From: an uncultured Clostridia bacterium
Lineage (GTDB): Bacteria; Bacillota; Clostridia; Christensenellales; Borkfalkiaceae
NCBI GenBank assembly: GCA_947624965.1
Contig: CANQMN010000007.1
Coordinates: forward strand, 30,193 to 94,192
Reading direction: 5' to 3'
Length of the DNA stretch: 64,000 nt
The notes beneath the pieces are model-generated. The model ran no database searches. It was given only the letters and a program-made list of their open reading frames with translations, and was not told the DNA's origin. The position numbers were made by a program, and so were the translations under genes. Positions 26,651-34,764 of this stretch are shown in pieces; position 1 is the stretch's first letter, and every line of letters begins with the position of its first letter.

Positions 26651-28042
26651 TTATCTGTCCTTTCCGCGCAAGTCCTCGTCTATCGCCTTTGCGGCGGTCT
26701 TTCCCGCGCCCATCGCGAGGATGACGGTCGCGGAGCCCGTTACGGCGTCCCCGCCCGCGTATACGCCCTTCATCGACGTCCGCCCCCGCTCGTCCGCAAC
26801 GATCTGCCCGCGCGGCGAGACGGCGAGCCCCGCCGTCGTCCGCTCGATGAGCGGATTGGGCGAAGTGCCGAGCGCCATGATCACGCACTCCGCCGCAAGT
26901 TCAAAGCCGCTGTTCGGCTTCTCGCGCGGACTGCGCCTGCCGGAGGCGTCCGGCTCGCCCAGTTCCATCTCCGTGCATTTGAGCCCCGCGACACAGCCGT
27001 CCTTCGTCAGGATCTCCACGGGATTGGCGAGAAACTTAAATTCGACGCCCTCTTCCTCGGCGTGTTCCACCTCCTCTTTGCGGGCGGGAAGTTCCTCCCT
27101 GCCGCGCCGATAGACGATGTACACATGTTCCGCGCCGAGCCGCAAAGCGCAGCGCGCGGCGTCCATCGCGACGTTCCCGCCGCCCACGACGGCGACCCGC
27201 TTCGCCCGCCATACGGGCGTTTCGCTGTCCGTTTCGTACGCCTTCATGAGGTTGGTCCGCGTGAGATATTCGTTTGCGGAGAGCACGCCGTTCGCGTTTT
27301 CTCCCTTGATCCCCATAAAGCGGGGAAGTCCCGCGCCCGTGCCGAGGAACACCGCCTCGAAGCCGTCGCGCAGAAGTTCTTCCACGGTGAGCGCGCGCCC
27401 GATGACCGCATCCGTCGCGAACGTTACGCCGAGACGCTTCAATCCCTCCGTCTCGCGGCGGACGATCTCCTTGGGCAGACGGAACTCCGGAATGCCGTAG
27501 ACGAGCACGCCGCCCGCTAAATGGAGCGCCTCGAACACCGTTACGTCGTAGCCCGCCTTGGCGAGATCCCCCGCGCAGGCGAGCCCCGCGGGTCCCGAGC
27601 CGACGACGGCGACCCTGTGCCCGTTCCGCTCGGGAGGAGGCGGTTCCTCTCCCCCCTGTTCCATATGCCGATCGGCGGCAAACCGTTCCAGCCGTCCGAT
27701 CGCCACGGGTTCCCCCTTCTTTCCGCGCGTGCAAAATTTTTCGCACTGCCGCTCCTGCGGGCAGACCCTTCCGCAGACGGCGGGAAGCGAAGAACTCTTC
27801 GCGATTACGCGATACGCCTCCTCGAACTTTCCCTCCGCGAGATCCGCGAGGAAGGCGGGGATATCGATGCCGACGGGACAGCCGTCCACGCAGGGACGGT
27901 TTTTACAGTGCAGACAGCGCTGCGCTTCGGAGACCGCGGTCTCCGCATCGTAGCCGAGGGCGACTTCGGAAAAGTTGTTTCTCCGCACGGACGGCGGCTG
28001 CACGGGCATGGGATGTTTTTGCGCCTGCATGTTTGCCATCAT
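26651..28042 (-). CDS. nfnB: NfnB-like subunit of NADH-dependent ferredoxin:NADP+ oxidoreductase (GltD family)
   Basis: 463 residues. An N-terminal Fe-S domain carries CLHCKNRPCVDGCPVG and CGRVCPQERQCEKFC, for two [4Fe-4S] clusters; two Rossmann motifs follow, VVGSGPAGLACAG (FAD) and VVGGGNVAMDAARC (NADPH), and a late GDAVTGSATVILAMG. Such proteins are often called glutamate synthase small subunit, but no large subunit is near, and the partner upstream is an NfnA-type protein. The pair would couple NADPH, ferredoxin and NADH by electron bifurcation in the cytosol. ATG 28042 follows AAGGGGGTG and overlaps the nfnA stop. Confidence 0.88.
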   Translation of the reverse strand: MMANMQAQKHPMPVQPPSVRRNNFSEVALGYDAETAVSEAQRCLHCKNRPCVDGCPVGIDIPAFLADLAEGKFEEAYRVIAKSSSLPAVCGRVCPQERQCEKFCTRGKKGEPVAIGRLERFAADRHMEQGGEEPPPPERNGHRVAVVGSGPAGLACAGDLAKAGYDVTVFEALHLAGGVLVYGIPEFRLPKEIVRRETEGLKRLGVTFATDAVIGRALTVEELLRDGFEAVFLGTGAGLPRFMGIKGENANGVLSANEYLTRTNLMKAYETDSETPVWRAKRVAVVGGGNVAMDAARCALRLGAEHVYIVYRRGREELPARKEEVEHAEEEGVEFKFLANPVEILTKDGCVAGLKCTEMELGEPDASGRRSPREKPNSGFELAAECVIMALGTSPNPLIERTTAGLAVSPRGQIVADERGRTSMKGVYAGGDAVTGSATVILAMGAGKTAAKAIDEDLRGKDR

Positions 28043-28878
28043 CTCACCCCCTTGTAGAGATTGCAATGCCGCTCCCGCGCCTCGCTTTCAAAGGGCGCGT
28101 ATGCCTTGGAGCGCAGGATCGCCTCGTCGAAATCGACGAGATGCGCGTCGAAATCGGGACCGTCCACGCAGGCGAATTTCATTTCGCCTCCTACGGTGAG
28201 GCGGCAACAGCCGCACATACCCGTCCCGTCAATCATGAGCGGATTCATGCTCGCCACCGTCTTTACGGCGTACGGTTTCGTCGCCTGCGCGACGAACTTC
28301 ATCATCACGAGCGGACCGATCGTTATCACTTCGTCGAACCTTTCTCCCCCTTCGAGAAGCCGCGTAAGGGGCGCGCAGACGTTGCCGCGCTCGCCGTACG
28401 AACCGTCGTCCGACGTGAGATACAGGCGGTCGCTCACGCTTCGGAACTCCTCTTCGAGAATGACGAGGGCACGCGTTCTGAACCCGACGATCGACGTAAC
28501 GGAGCACCCGAGCGCATGCAGACGGCGCGCGACGGGGAGCGCGATCGCACAGCCGACCCCGCCGCCCACGACGGCGACTTTTTTCAGCCCCTCCACCTCC
28601 GTGGGGTTGCCCAAGGGACCCGCAAAATCGGCGAGCCGCTCCCCGACCTTCTTTTCGTTGAGCGCCATCGTCGCGCCGCCGACGACCTGAAAAATAATTT
28701 CCACGCCGCCCGTCTCCGCGTCGCAACCCGCGATCGTGAGCGGGATACGCTCGCCGCACTCGTCCGCACGCAGGATGACGAACTGCCCCGCAAGCGCTTT
28801 TCTCGCGACGAGCGGCGCCGCGATCTCCATCCGCGTTACCCAATCGTTGAGGCTCTCTTTTCTCAAAATTTCATACAT
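28039..28878 (-). CDS. nfnA: NfnA-like subunit (ferredoxin-NADP reductase/PyrK-SudB family)
   Basis: 279 residues. FAD-binding barrel with RIPLTIAG, NAD-binding GGGVGCAIALPVA, and a C-terminal [2Fe-2S] site in GTGMCGCCRLTVGGEMKFAC. Family members include dihydroorotate dehydrogenase electron-transfer subunits and sulfide dehydrogenase subunit B; the gene order with a GltD-like partner fits NfnAB. The ATG at 28878 is chosen over one 27 bases upstream because GGAG precedes it. A perfect promoter lies upstream. Confidence 0.88.
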   Translation of the reverse strand: MYEILRKESLNDWVTRMEIAAPLVARKALAGQFVILRADECGERIPLTIAGCDAETGGVEIIFQVVGGATMALNEKKVGERLADFAGPLGNPTEVEGLKKVAVVGGGVGCAIALPVARRLHALGCSVTSIVGFRTRALVILEEEFRSVSDRLYLTSDDGSYGERGNVCAPLTRLLEGGERFDEVITIGPLVMMKFVAQATKPYAVKTVASMNPLMIDGTGMCGCCRLTVGGEMKFACVDGPDFDAHLVDFDEAILRSKAYAPFESEARERHCNLYKGVR

Positions 28879-28907
28879 ATGCGCATGCGCTCCGTTTCTA
28901 TACATAT

Positions 28908-28936
28908 ATTATACAACTGCGCGCGCCGATTGTCAA
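28908..28936 (-). promoter_or_regulatory. Consensus promoter of nfnAB
   Basis: Minus-strand TTGACA (28936-28931), 17-base spacer, TATAAT (28913-28908), diverging from the degV promoter about 40 bases away. Confidence 0.88.
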
Positions 28937-28975
28937 TCGCGGAAGCAGATTTATCATAAATATTGTTTTATTTTG

Positions 28976-29004
28976 TTGACATTTCCTTTTGTGCAAGTTA
29001 TAAT
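28976..29004 (+). promoter_or_regulatory. Consensus promoter of degV
   Basis: TTGACA at 28976-28981 and TATAAT at 28999-29004 with 17 bases between; start codon 36 bases downstream. Confidence 0.9.
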
Positions 29005-29040
29005 GAAGTAGTTCAATAAATGAATTTTTCGGAGTGGAAT

Positions 29041-29910
29041 ATGACAAAAGTTAAAATCGTTACCGATTCCAACAGCGGCATCACGCAAGCGGAAGCAAAG
29101 GAGAACGGCGTCTATGTTCTCCCCATGCCCTTCCTCATCGATGGCGAAGAGTATTTCGAGGACATCACCCTCTCGCAACAGGAGTTTTACGAACACCTGC
29201 AAGGAGACGCGAACGTCTCCACTTCCCAACCCGCCGTCGGAAGCGTGACCGATTTTTGGGACGAACTTCTTGCGGACGGCAGCGAGATCGTACATATCCC
29301 CATGTCGAGCGGGCTCTCGGAGTCCTGCCACACCGCGGAAAGCCTCGCGCGAGACTACGGCGGAAGAGTGCACGTCGTCGATAACCAGCGCATTTCCATC
29401 ACCCAAAAGCAAGCCGTCTACGACGCGAAAAAACTTGCGGAGCGCGGCATGAGCGCGGAGGAGATCAAGGAATATCTGTTAAAGACCAAGTTCGACAGCA
29501 GCATCTATATCTCGCTCGATACGCTGAAATACCTCAAAAAAGGCGGCAGACTCACGCCCGCCGCCGCGCTTCTCGGCACCATTCTCAAAATCAAGCCCGT
29601 GTTGCAGATCCAGGGCGAGAAGTTAGACGCCTTCCAAAAAGTTCACACCCTGCGCAAGGCAAAGGAAGTGATGATCGCCGCCATCCGCAAGGATTTCGAT
29701 ACCCGCTTCAAGGAGTACGTCGAAAACGGCGAGATGATGCTCTCGATCGCCCACACGCAGAACTATGAGGAGGCGGCGATCTTCGAGGAAGAGCTCAAAG
29801 CCGCGTTCCCGGGCGTCCCCTTCCATTACAGCGATCCCCTCTCCCTCTCCGTCTCCTGCCATATCGGTCCCGGCGCGCTCGCCGTCGCCTGCGCAAGGTT
29901 CGTAAAGTAA
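29041..29910 (+). CDS. DegV family fatty-acid-binding protein
   Basis: 289 residues. DegV proteins bind fatty acids and in Gram-positives act as FakB, presenting the acyl chain to the kinase FakA. Visible: KIVTDSNSGIT at the start, the SSGLSESCHTA segment that holds the carboxylate, LDTLKYLKKGGRL, and the C-terminal HIGPGALAVAC. The ATG at 29041 has GGAG upstream; an in-frame ATG 21 bases earlier lacks a ribosome site. No FakA gene is near. Confidence 0.93.
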   Translation: MTKVKIVTDSNSGITQAEAKENGVYVLPMPFLIDGEEYFEDITLSQQEFYEHLQGDANVSTSQPAVGSVTDFWDELLADGSEIVHIPMSSGLSESCHTAESLARDYGGRVHVVDNQRISITQKQAVYDAKKLAERGMSAEEIKEYLLKTKFDSSIYISLDTLKYLKKGGRLTPAAALLGTILKIKPVLQIQGEKLDAFQKVHTLRKAKEVMIAAIRKDFDTRFKEYVENGEMMLSIAHTQNYEEAAIFEEELKAAFPGVPFHYSDPLSLSVSCHIGPGALAVACARFVK

Positions 29911-29942
29911 CGGGACAAAAACATTCTCAAAGAAAATTTTAC

Positions 29943-29968
29943 GGGCGCGATCGGCTACGGTCGCGCCT
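29943..29968. terminator. Terminator between degV and the nitrilase-fold gene
   Basis: Stem GGCGCGA/TCGCGCC with a 10-base loop between two converging genes; T-rich on the plus-strand side and A-rich upstream, so it could serve both directions. Confidence 0.6.
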
Positions 29969-29995
29969 GTTTCTATGCCGCGGACGGGCGCGACC

Positions 29996-30670
29996 TTAAA
30001 ATCCACTCTTTTTTTTGCGGACGAAGCCGCGGCGGCGCGTCTCCACGACGTGGTATTCCTGCTCCCGCTCGAAGTCGTAGATACACGGGCTCTTGGGCGT
30101 GGAGAAGCGCACCTTTCCCGCAATGTCCGCCGCCTGCGCATAGCCGTACGAACACACGCAGACGGGCACCCCGTACGTGAACGCGTCCGCGCGCATGAGC
30201 GTCTGTTCCAACTGCTCGTTGAGCTCTTCAAACACGCAGAGGATGACTTCCGCGCCGCACACGGAGAGCGTCTCCACGACCTGCGGGAAATACAGATCCT
30301 CCGCCACCACGACGCCGATCTTCCCCACCGAGGTCTCGTAGATCTTCATGCCCGCGCCGCAGCGGTATTCTCCGCCGTCGATGCGGTTGACCATATCCGA
30401 GACACCGAGGATGCGTCCCCGTTCGGCGACGACGACGGACTTGCGCCGAATGCCGCGGGCGTCCGTGTAACAGCCGCAGACGACGACGTTTCTCCCCTCC
30501 TTGGAGAGGAGCGCGACGTCCTCGAAGAGATTTGTTTCCCCTTTCAGCTCCCGTTCATAGCTCACTTCGCCGAGGGCGGAAAAGGCAAAACACACGACGT
30601 CCGCCCGCGCGCCCGCGTATTTTTCGGCATAATCGTTGAGACTTCCGCCCGTAACAAAACAGATGCGCAT
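29996..30670 (-). CDS. Carbon-nitrogen hydrolase (nitrilase) fold protein lacking the catalytic Lys and Cys
   Basis: 224 residues that align along the nitrilase superfamily: NVVVCGCYTD, RGRILGVSDMVNR, GEYRCGAG, GKIGVVVAEDLYFPQVVETL, CGAEVIL. In active members the second segment holds the catalytic Lys (K-x-HL) and the fourth has C-Y-D-x-R-F-P; here they read DMVNR and AEDLYFP, so Lys and Cys are missing. It is therefore unlikely to be an amidase of the usual mechanism. The start codon sits inside a 28-base palindrome and no ribosome site is seen. A diverged active enzyme cannot be excluded. Confidence 0.75.
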   Translation of the reverse strand: MRICFVTGGSLNDYAEKYAGARADVVCFAFSALGEVSYERELKGETNLFEDVALLSKEGRNVVVCGCYTDARGIRRKSVVVAERGRILGVSDMVNRIDGGEYRCGAGMKIYETSVGKIGVVVAEDLYFPQVVETLSVCGAEVILCVFEELNEQLEQTLMRADAFTYGVPVCVCSYGYAQAADIAGKVRFSTPKSPCIYDFEREQEYHVVETRRRGFVRKKKSGF

Positions 30671-30690
30671 ACAAGTTATTGTATGCGCAT
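30663..30690. promoter_or_regulatory. 28-base perfect palindrome over the start codon at 30670
   Basis: Arms ATGCGCATACAA and TTGTATGCGCAT (12 bases each) around GTTA. On the minus strand it contains a TACAAT -10-like hexamer and ends in the ATG codon, so it could be an operator, or an RNA hairpin hiding the start. Confidence 0.6.
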
Positions 30691-30709
30691 CCCCTCTTTT
30701 CTGACAGTT

Positions 30710-31363
30710 TTAATCTTCGTAATAGAAAATGTATATATGACCGCCCGATCCGCCTTCCGCATGGAACGTGTCATATACCCAATAAATCAAAAAAATGATC
30801 CCGATGATAAACACAAGATACGCGAAAACCGAAACAACGTAGATCGGATAAGAAAACAGCATCGTGATAAGAAGCCGTATGAGAGCCGGCTGCCACTCAA
30901 AACAGCCGAGCAACACGGGGAGCACACAGGCAAGCGTCATTAAAACAAGCGCGATATAAGGCGCCCCGTAAAACACCGCCTGAAACATCCAGTTGTATTT
31001 CCCCTGATAGTGGATCTGATCCACACAATCGATATAGAGGGTACTCACCCATATCGACAGCGCAAGCGCCCCCGCGATAATGAGAAGACGGATCCAAGGG
31101 GCAAAACGGAAAGGCGTATGCGAAGCCGCAATCGCCATGAGAGCGGTCGGTGCGAGCGTTAAGAGCACAAGCCCGAATGCGCGCGCAACGATCGGAAACT
31201 CCTCTGCCAAAAAATTGTCGCTTTCTCCCGTAATCAGAACAAAAGTATCTTGATACTTGCCGTAATATGCAAGCAATCCCCCCGCCAAAATGCCAATGTA
31301 CATGAGCGCGATGAGGATCGTAAGAATGACGGTGGCAACCTTGCCCTTTTCCCTTTGTCCCAT
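30710..31363 (-). CDS. Multi-pass membrane protein of unknown function
   Basis: 217 residues with about five hydrophobic helices (near 10-33, 60-83, 88-110, 128-150, 165-195) and a short acidic/Gly tail (FHAEGGSGGHIYIFYYED). No named family recognised. Ribosome site AAGGGGGAA precedes the ATG. It diverges from a small XRE regulator, with which it shares the promoter region, so it is probably the regulator's target. Codon composition here is less GC-rich than in neighbouring housekeeping genes. Confidence 0.75.
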   Translation of the reverse strand: MGQREKGKVATVILTILIALMYIGILAGGLLAYYGKYQDTFVLITGESDNFLAEEFPIVARAFGLVLLTLAPTALMAIAASHTPFRFAPWIRLLIIAGALALSIWVSTLYIDCVDQIHYQGKYNWMFQAVFYGAPYIALVLMTLACVLPVLLGCFEWQPALIRLLITMLFSYPIYVVSVFAYLVFIIGIIFLIYWVYDTFHAEGGSGGHIYIFYYED

Positions 31364-31396
31364 CCGTTATTTCCCCCTTTGTATAAGTCCATAATC

Positions 31397-31449
31397 AGTA
31401 TACCAAAGTATTTTTATCGTTGTCAAGTGTTTCTGTACAATTGTATTGT
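31397..31449. promoter_or_regulatory. Overlapping divergent promoters and palindrome between membrane protein and XRE genes
   Basis: Minus: TTGACA (31426-31421), 18 bases, TATACT (31402-31397). Plus: TTGTCA (31420-31425), 18 bases, TATTGT (31444-31449). The two -35 boxes overlap. The palindrome TACAATTGTA (31436-31445) overlaps the plus -10 and is a candidate XRE operator. Confidence 0.65.
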
Positions 31450-31472
31450 AAAAATTGACCAAGGGGGAAAAT

Positions 31473-31751
31473 ATGTTAAACGAGAATATTAAAAAACTAC
31501 GCCTTGCGCGCGGAATTAACCAAGTGGAACTTGCAAGCGCCCTCAATGTGAGCAAACAATGCGTCTCCAATTGGGAGAACGACTATATCCTCCCCTCTGT
31601 CGAAATGCTTATCAAGCTCGCAAAGTTTTTTAACGTTACGACCGACTACCTTCTCGGGCTGTCTCCCGAAAAAACGATTTCCGTCAACGGTTTGACGGAG
31701 GAGCAGATCGCACATCTGCGGCTCATCGTGGAAGATCTCAAACAATTATGA
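31473..31751 (+). CDS. XRE-family transcriptional regulator
   Basis: 92 residues. Helix-turn-helix of the Cro/C1 type fills residues 4-60 (KLRLARGINQVELASALNVS then CVSNWENDYILPS), with FFNVTTDYLLG closing the domain; a short C-terminal helix may dimerise. Ribosome site AGGGGGAA before ATG 31473. Expected to repress itself and the divergent membrane protein gene through the shared intergenic palindrome; this is inference from position. Confidence 0.9.
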   Translation: MLNENIKKLRLARGINQVELASALNVSKQCVSNWENDYILPSVEMLIKLAKFFNVTTDYLLGLSPEKTISVNGLTEEQIAHLRLIVEDLKQL

Positions 31752-31752
31752 T

Positions 31753-31821
31753 TTCCCCGCGGAAAAACGCGGGGAAGCCGAAAAAGTTCTCTCTCCGAAA
31801 GACGCATATGCGTCTTTTTTT
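31753..31821. terminator. Two hairpins between XRE and DUF1295 genes
   Basis: First, TTCCCCGCG/CGCGGGGAA at 31753-31776. Second, AAAGACGCATATGCGTCTTT at 31798-31817 followed by T residues on the plus strand and preceded by A residues, forming a probable bidirectional terminator for the converging genes. Confidence 0.8.
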
Positions 31822-31822
31822 A

Positions 31823-32683
31823 CTATTCCGTGCGCTGTTTTTTGTAGACGGGCAGGAGCATGCGGGTGTTTTTCTTATACTGCGCGAAGCCCTCTTTGCG
31901 CGCCTGATGTCCGTCGGCGAGCGGAATGCTCACAAAGAGGAAGAGGCAGGTGTTGGCAAGCGCGCCCGCAAGCAGCCACCAATTCTGCGGCATGAGGCAG
32001 ACCGCCGCCGCGCCCACGCCCCACCACATGAGGATCTCGCCCAAATAGTTGGGGTGGCGGGAGTATTTCCAGAGCCCCTCGCGGATGAACCCGCCCGTCC
32101 CCCGCTTGCGGAAGCGGTGCATCTCGAAGTCCGCCGTGCCCTGCAAGAGGACGGCGAGGACGGACACGCAGAAAAAGACGGCGCTCCCCGCGTTGAAGGC
32201 GGGGCGTTCGAGATAGGTGTAGACGGCGGGGAGTGTGCACCCGTACACAACGAGCGTCGGCACGAGGTGGATGCCGACGAGGTTGACGAAAAAGTAGAAT
32301 TTCCCCGTCTTTTGGGCGAGCATCGTATACCGCCAATCCTGATGTTCGAGCCCGTGGAAGGTATACGCCCAGTTCGCGGTAAGCCGCAGTCCCCAAAGGA
32401 GAATGGCGACAAGAGGCAGGATATTGACCGTCGCGGGCGCGTGCATGCACGCGCACACGATGACGATGACGATTGGCTGAACGCTCCAATAGGGATCGTA
32501 CACCGAGGCGTTTTTGAAGATCAAACTGAACGCAAAGACGATGAAAGTCGCGGCGGTGTCGGCAATGAGAAGCGCCGCCCATACGGGGAGCGGCAAAAAC
32601 CAATAAATCGCAAACCCCGCCCCGCCCGCGAGGACGTAGACGGCGGCAAGCGCCGCGAAACTTGCAACGCGCGAATGTTTCAT
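31823..32683 (-). CDS. DUF1295 membrane protein (steroid 5-alpha-reductase/ICMT-like)
   Basis: 286 residues, several membrane helices, and the family signature GLWKYSRHPNYLGEILMWWG near residue 210, then a C-terminal QARKEGFAQYKKNTRMLLP. DUF1295 proteins resemble 3-oxo-5-alpha-steroid dehydrogenases and isoprenylcysteine methyltransferases; the bacterial substrate is unknown. GGAG ribosome site before the ATG. It follows the mscL terminator, so it probably has its own promoter. Confidence 0.88.
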   Translation of the reverse strand: MKHSRVASFAALAAVYVLAGGAGFAIYWFLPLPVWAALLIADTAATFIVFAFSLIFKNASVYDPYWSVQPIVIVIVCACMHAPATVNILPLVAILLWGLRLTANWAYTFHGLEHQDWRYTMLAQKTGKFYFFVNLVGIHLVPTLVVYGCTLPAVYTYLERPAFNAGSAVFFCVSVLAVLLQGTADFEMHRFRKRGTGGFIREGLWKYSRHPNYLGEILMWWGVGAAAVCLMPQNWWLLAGALANTCLFLFVSIPLADGHQARKEGFAQYKKNTRMLLPVYKKQRTE

Positions 32684-32712
32684 GGAAAGTTCTCCTTCCC
32701 GCGAGGGAAAGC

Positions 32713-32744
32713 AAAAGACGGCGGAAGCTACTCCGCCGTCTTTT
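32713..32744. terminator. Terminator after mscL
   Basis: Perfect hairpin AAAAGACGGCGGA/TCCGCCGTCTTTT with a 6-base loop just after the mscL stop; T-run on both strands. Confidence 0.88.
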
Positions 32745-32751
32745 TCGGACG

Positions 32752-33279
32752 TTACTCCTTGGTTTCGTTGTTTTGCTGCGCTTTCAGAAGGTCGCGGATC
32801 TCCGCAAGCAGTTCCTCCGTCGTAGGCGCGGGAGCGGGCGCGGGTTCGGGTTCGGGCGCGGGTTCGGGTTCGGGCGCGGGTTCTGCGGCGGCTTTCTCCT
32901 CCGCCTTTTTCGCCTTGATCTTCTCGGCGTGCGCATGGATGTGGTTGATCGTATATACGATCGTGAACAGCATGAGCGCGGTGAGAAGGAAGGTTACGAT
33001 CGCGGAAATGACGATGCCGAAATCGAGCACGACAGCGGGTACTTCTGCGCCCGCCGCGTTGGTCGTCGCCTCGCGAAGGACGATCTGCAACGCGCCGAAG
33101 CCGTCGTCGCCCGCGCCGATCATTTGCAGAAGCGGCGTCAAGATGCCGCTGACGAGCGCCGTGATGATCGCCGTGAACGCGCCGCCGACGATGATGCCGA
33201 CTGCCATGTCGAGCACGTTGCCGCGGGTGATGAATTCTTTGAATTCACCGAAGAAGCCCTTCTTCTTTTCTTTTGCCAT
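32752..33279 (-). CDS. mscL: Large-conductance mechanosensitive channel MscL
   Basis: 175 residues. N-terminal amphipathic start (GFFGEFKEFITRGNVLDMAVG), pore helix TM1 (AVGIIVGGAFTAIITALVSG), TM2 (IVISAIVTFLLTALMLFTIVY), and a C-terminal helix (EELLAEIRDLL). Between TM2 and the last helix is an unusual Pro-Glu-Ala tract (PEPEPAPEPEPA type) encoded by an 18-base tandem repeat, making it longer than the usual 130-150 residues. Releases solutes under membrane tension. It begins 4 bases after malQ. Confidence 0.96.
   Translation of the reverse strand: MAKEKKKGFFGEFKEFITRGNVLDMAVGIIVGGAFTAIITALVSGILTPLLQMIGAGDDGFGALQIVLREATTNAAGAEVPAVVLDFGIVISAIVTFLLTALMLFTIVYTINHIHAHAEKIKAKKAEEKAAAEPAPEPEPAPEPEPAPAPAPTTEELLAEIRDLLKAQQNNETKE
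32836..32883. repeat. 18-base tandem repeat inside mscL
   Basis: Two exact 18-base copies (GGGCGCGGGTTCGGGTTC) at 32836-32853 and 32854-32871 and a 12-base partial copy, coding for the Pro-Glu-Ala linker. In-frame unit, so copy-number change would only alter linker length. Confidence 0.9.
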
Positions 33280-33283
33280 AAAG

Positions 33284-34762
33284 TTACCTCCGATAAAGTT
33301 TTATAATTTTTCTCAATCTCGCCATCGCGCCGTGCGACGGGAGACGATCGAGCCTGAATTTCCAATTTCCCCCCTCTGTTCCGGGGCAATTCATGCGCGC
33401 GGAGTTGTCCAACCCCAAAATGTCCTGTACGGGGACGATCGCAAGCCGCGCCGCGGAATACATCGCCATGTGGACGAACGCCGCGGAGACGCTCTTTGCG
33501 GTCCCGCCGAGCGGAACGCGCAACCCGCACCGTTCGAGCTCCCGCGCGACCTGCGAACGGAAGAGAATAAATTCCTCCGCCGAAAGTCCCGCAACGAAGC
33601 CGTCCACCGTGTCGTTATCGTGCGTGCCCGTGTAGCAGACGCTGTTTTCGGGGATGTTGTGGGGAAGATACTCGTTTTCGGGGTCGTCGTTGAAGGCAAA
33701 CAGCAAAACTTTCATGCCGGGGAACCCCGTCTTTGCGAGAAGTTCCCGCACGCCGTCGTCCAGTATGCCGAGGTCCTCCGCGATGATATTGCCGTCGAAG
33801 CCCTCGAACAACTTCTCCTTGGGTCCCTCGCGCCATACGCCGCCGACGGCGTTTTCCGCGCCCGCGGGGATCTCGAAATAGCGGTCTATCCCGCGGAAAT
33901 GGTCGATCCGCACGACGTCGTACGTCCGGAGCGCGCGGGCGAGGCGGTCGTGCCACCAGGCGAACCCCTCTCTCTCGTGCGCATCCCAATCGTATACGGG
34001 ATTGCCCCAGAGCTGACCCGTTTCGGAGAAATAATCGGGCGGAACGCCCGCCACGGCAACGGGCGCGAGGTCCTCGTCCAATTTGAACAGTTCGGGATGC
34101 GCCCAGACGTCCGCGCTGTCATAGGCGACATAGAGCGGAATGTCCCCGATGAATTTGAGCCCGAGCCCGTTGCAATAGCGTTTGAGCTCGTCCCATTGCA
34201 GAGAAAATTCGTATTGCAGAAAGTTCCAGAACTGATATTCTTCGTGGTAATCTGTGCGGAGCGCCTCCAACGCCTCCGCCTCGTGCCGTTTCAAGCCCTC
34301 TTCCCAAGTGCCGAAACTGCCGCCGTACACCGTTTTCGCCGTCATGAACAGCGCATAGTCCTCGTGATCGCCCCGCTTCACGAAGGCGCGGAACTCGTCG
34401 CTGTCGAAATGAAAGCGGGAAAACGCCTTGCGTAGCAATGCGTACCGCTCCGTATAGAGCGCGCCGTAATCGACGTCGCCCGTCGCGCGGGCGGCTTTCA
34501 GCTCCTTCTTCGTGAGGAGATGTTTGCGCCGCAAAGTATCGAGGTCGATGAGGTAGGGATTGCCCGAATTGCACGAAACGGACTGATAGGGAGAATCGCC
34601 GTATCCCGTTTGGACGAGCGGCAATACCTGCCAATACTTTACCCCGCTTTTCACGAGCCGTTTTGCAAAGCGGCGAGCTTCTTTTCCGAGCGAACCGACG
34701 CCGTATTTCCCCGGAAGGGAAGTAATATGGCAGAGGACGCCCGCTTCTCTTTTTTCCGGCAT
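33284..34762 (-). CDS. malQ: 4-alpha-glucanotransferase (amylomaltase)
   Basis: 492 residues, GH77. Typical start REAGVLCHITSLPGKYGVGSLG, then YWQVLPLVQTGYGDSPYQS, the catalytic-site segments VRIDHFRG (nucleophile Asp) and IIAEDLG (acid/base Glu), and TGTHDNDT. Transfers maltodextrin segments between glucans. ATG 34762 is preceded by GGAG and lies 2 bases after dapL. Its place in a nucleotide/lysine operon has no obvious metabolic reason. Confidence 0.96.
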   Translation of the reverse strand: MPEKREAGVLCHITSLPGKYGVGSLGKEARRFAKRLVKSGVKYWQVLPLVQTGYGDSPYQSVSCNSGNPYLIDLDTLRRKHLLTKKELKAARATGDVDYGALYTERYALLRKAFSRFHFDSDEFRAFVKRGDHEDYALFMTAKTVYGGSFGTWEEGLKRHEAEALEALRTDYHEEYQFWNFLQYEFSLQWDELKRYCNGLGLKFIGDIPLYVAYDSADVWAHPELFKLDEDLAPVAVAGVPPDYFSETGQLWGNPVYDWDAHEREGFAWWHDRLARALRTYDVVRIDHFRGIDRYFEIPAGAENAVGGVWREGPKEKLFEGFDGNIIAEDLGILDDGVRELLAKTGFPGMKVLLFAFNDDPENEYLPHNIPENSVCYTGTHDNDTVDGFVAGLSAEEFILFRSQVARELERCGLRVPLGGTAKSVSAAFVHMAMYSAARLAIVPVQDILGLDNSARMNCPGTEGGNWKFRLDRLPSHGAMARLRKIIKLYRR

Positions 34763-34764
34763 GA

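Noticed and set aside
26651..28042. Glutamate synthase small subunit (GltD)
   Set aside because: No large subunit is present, and the coupled upstream gene is an NfnA/PyrK-type flavoprotein, which fits NfnAB better.
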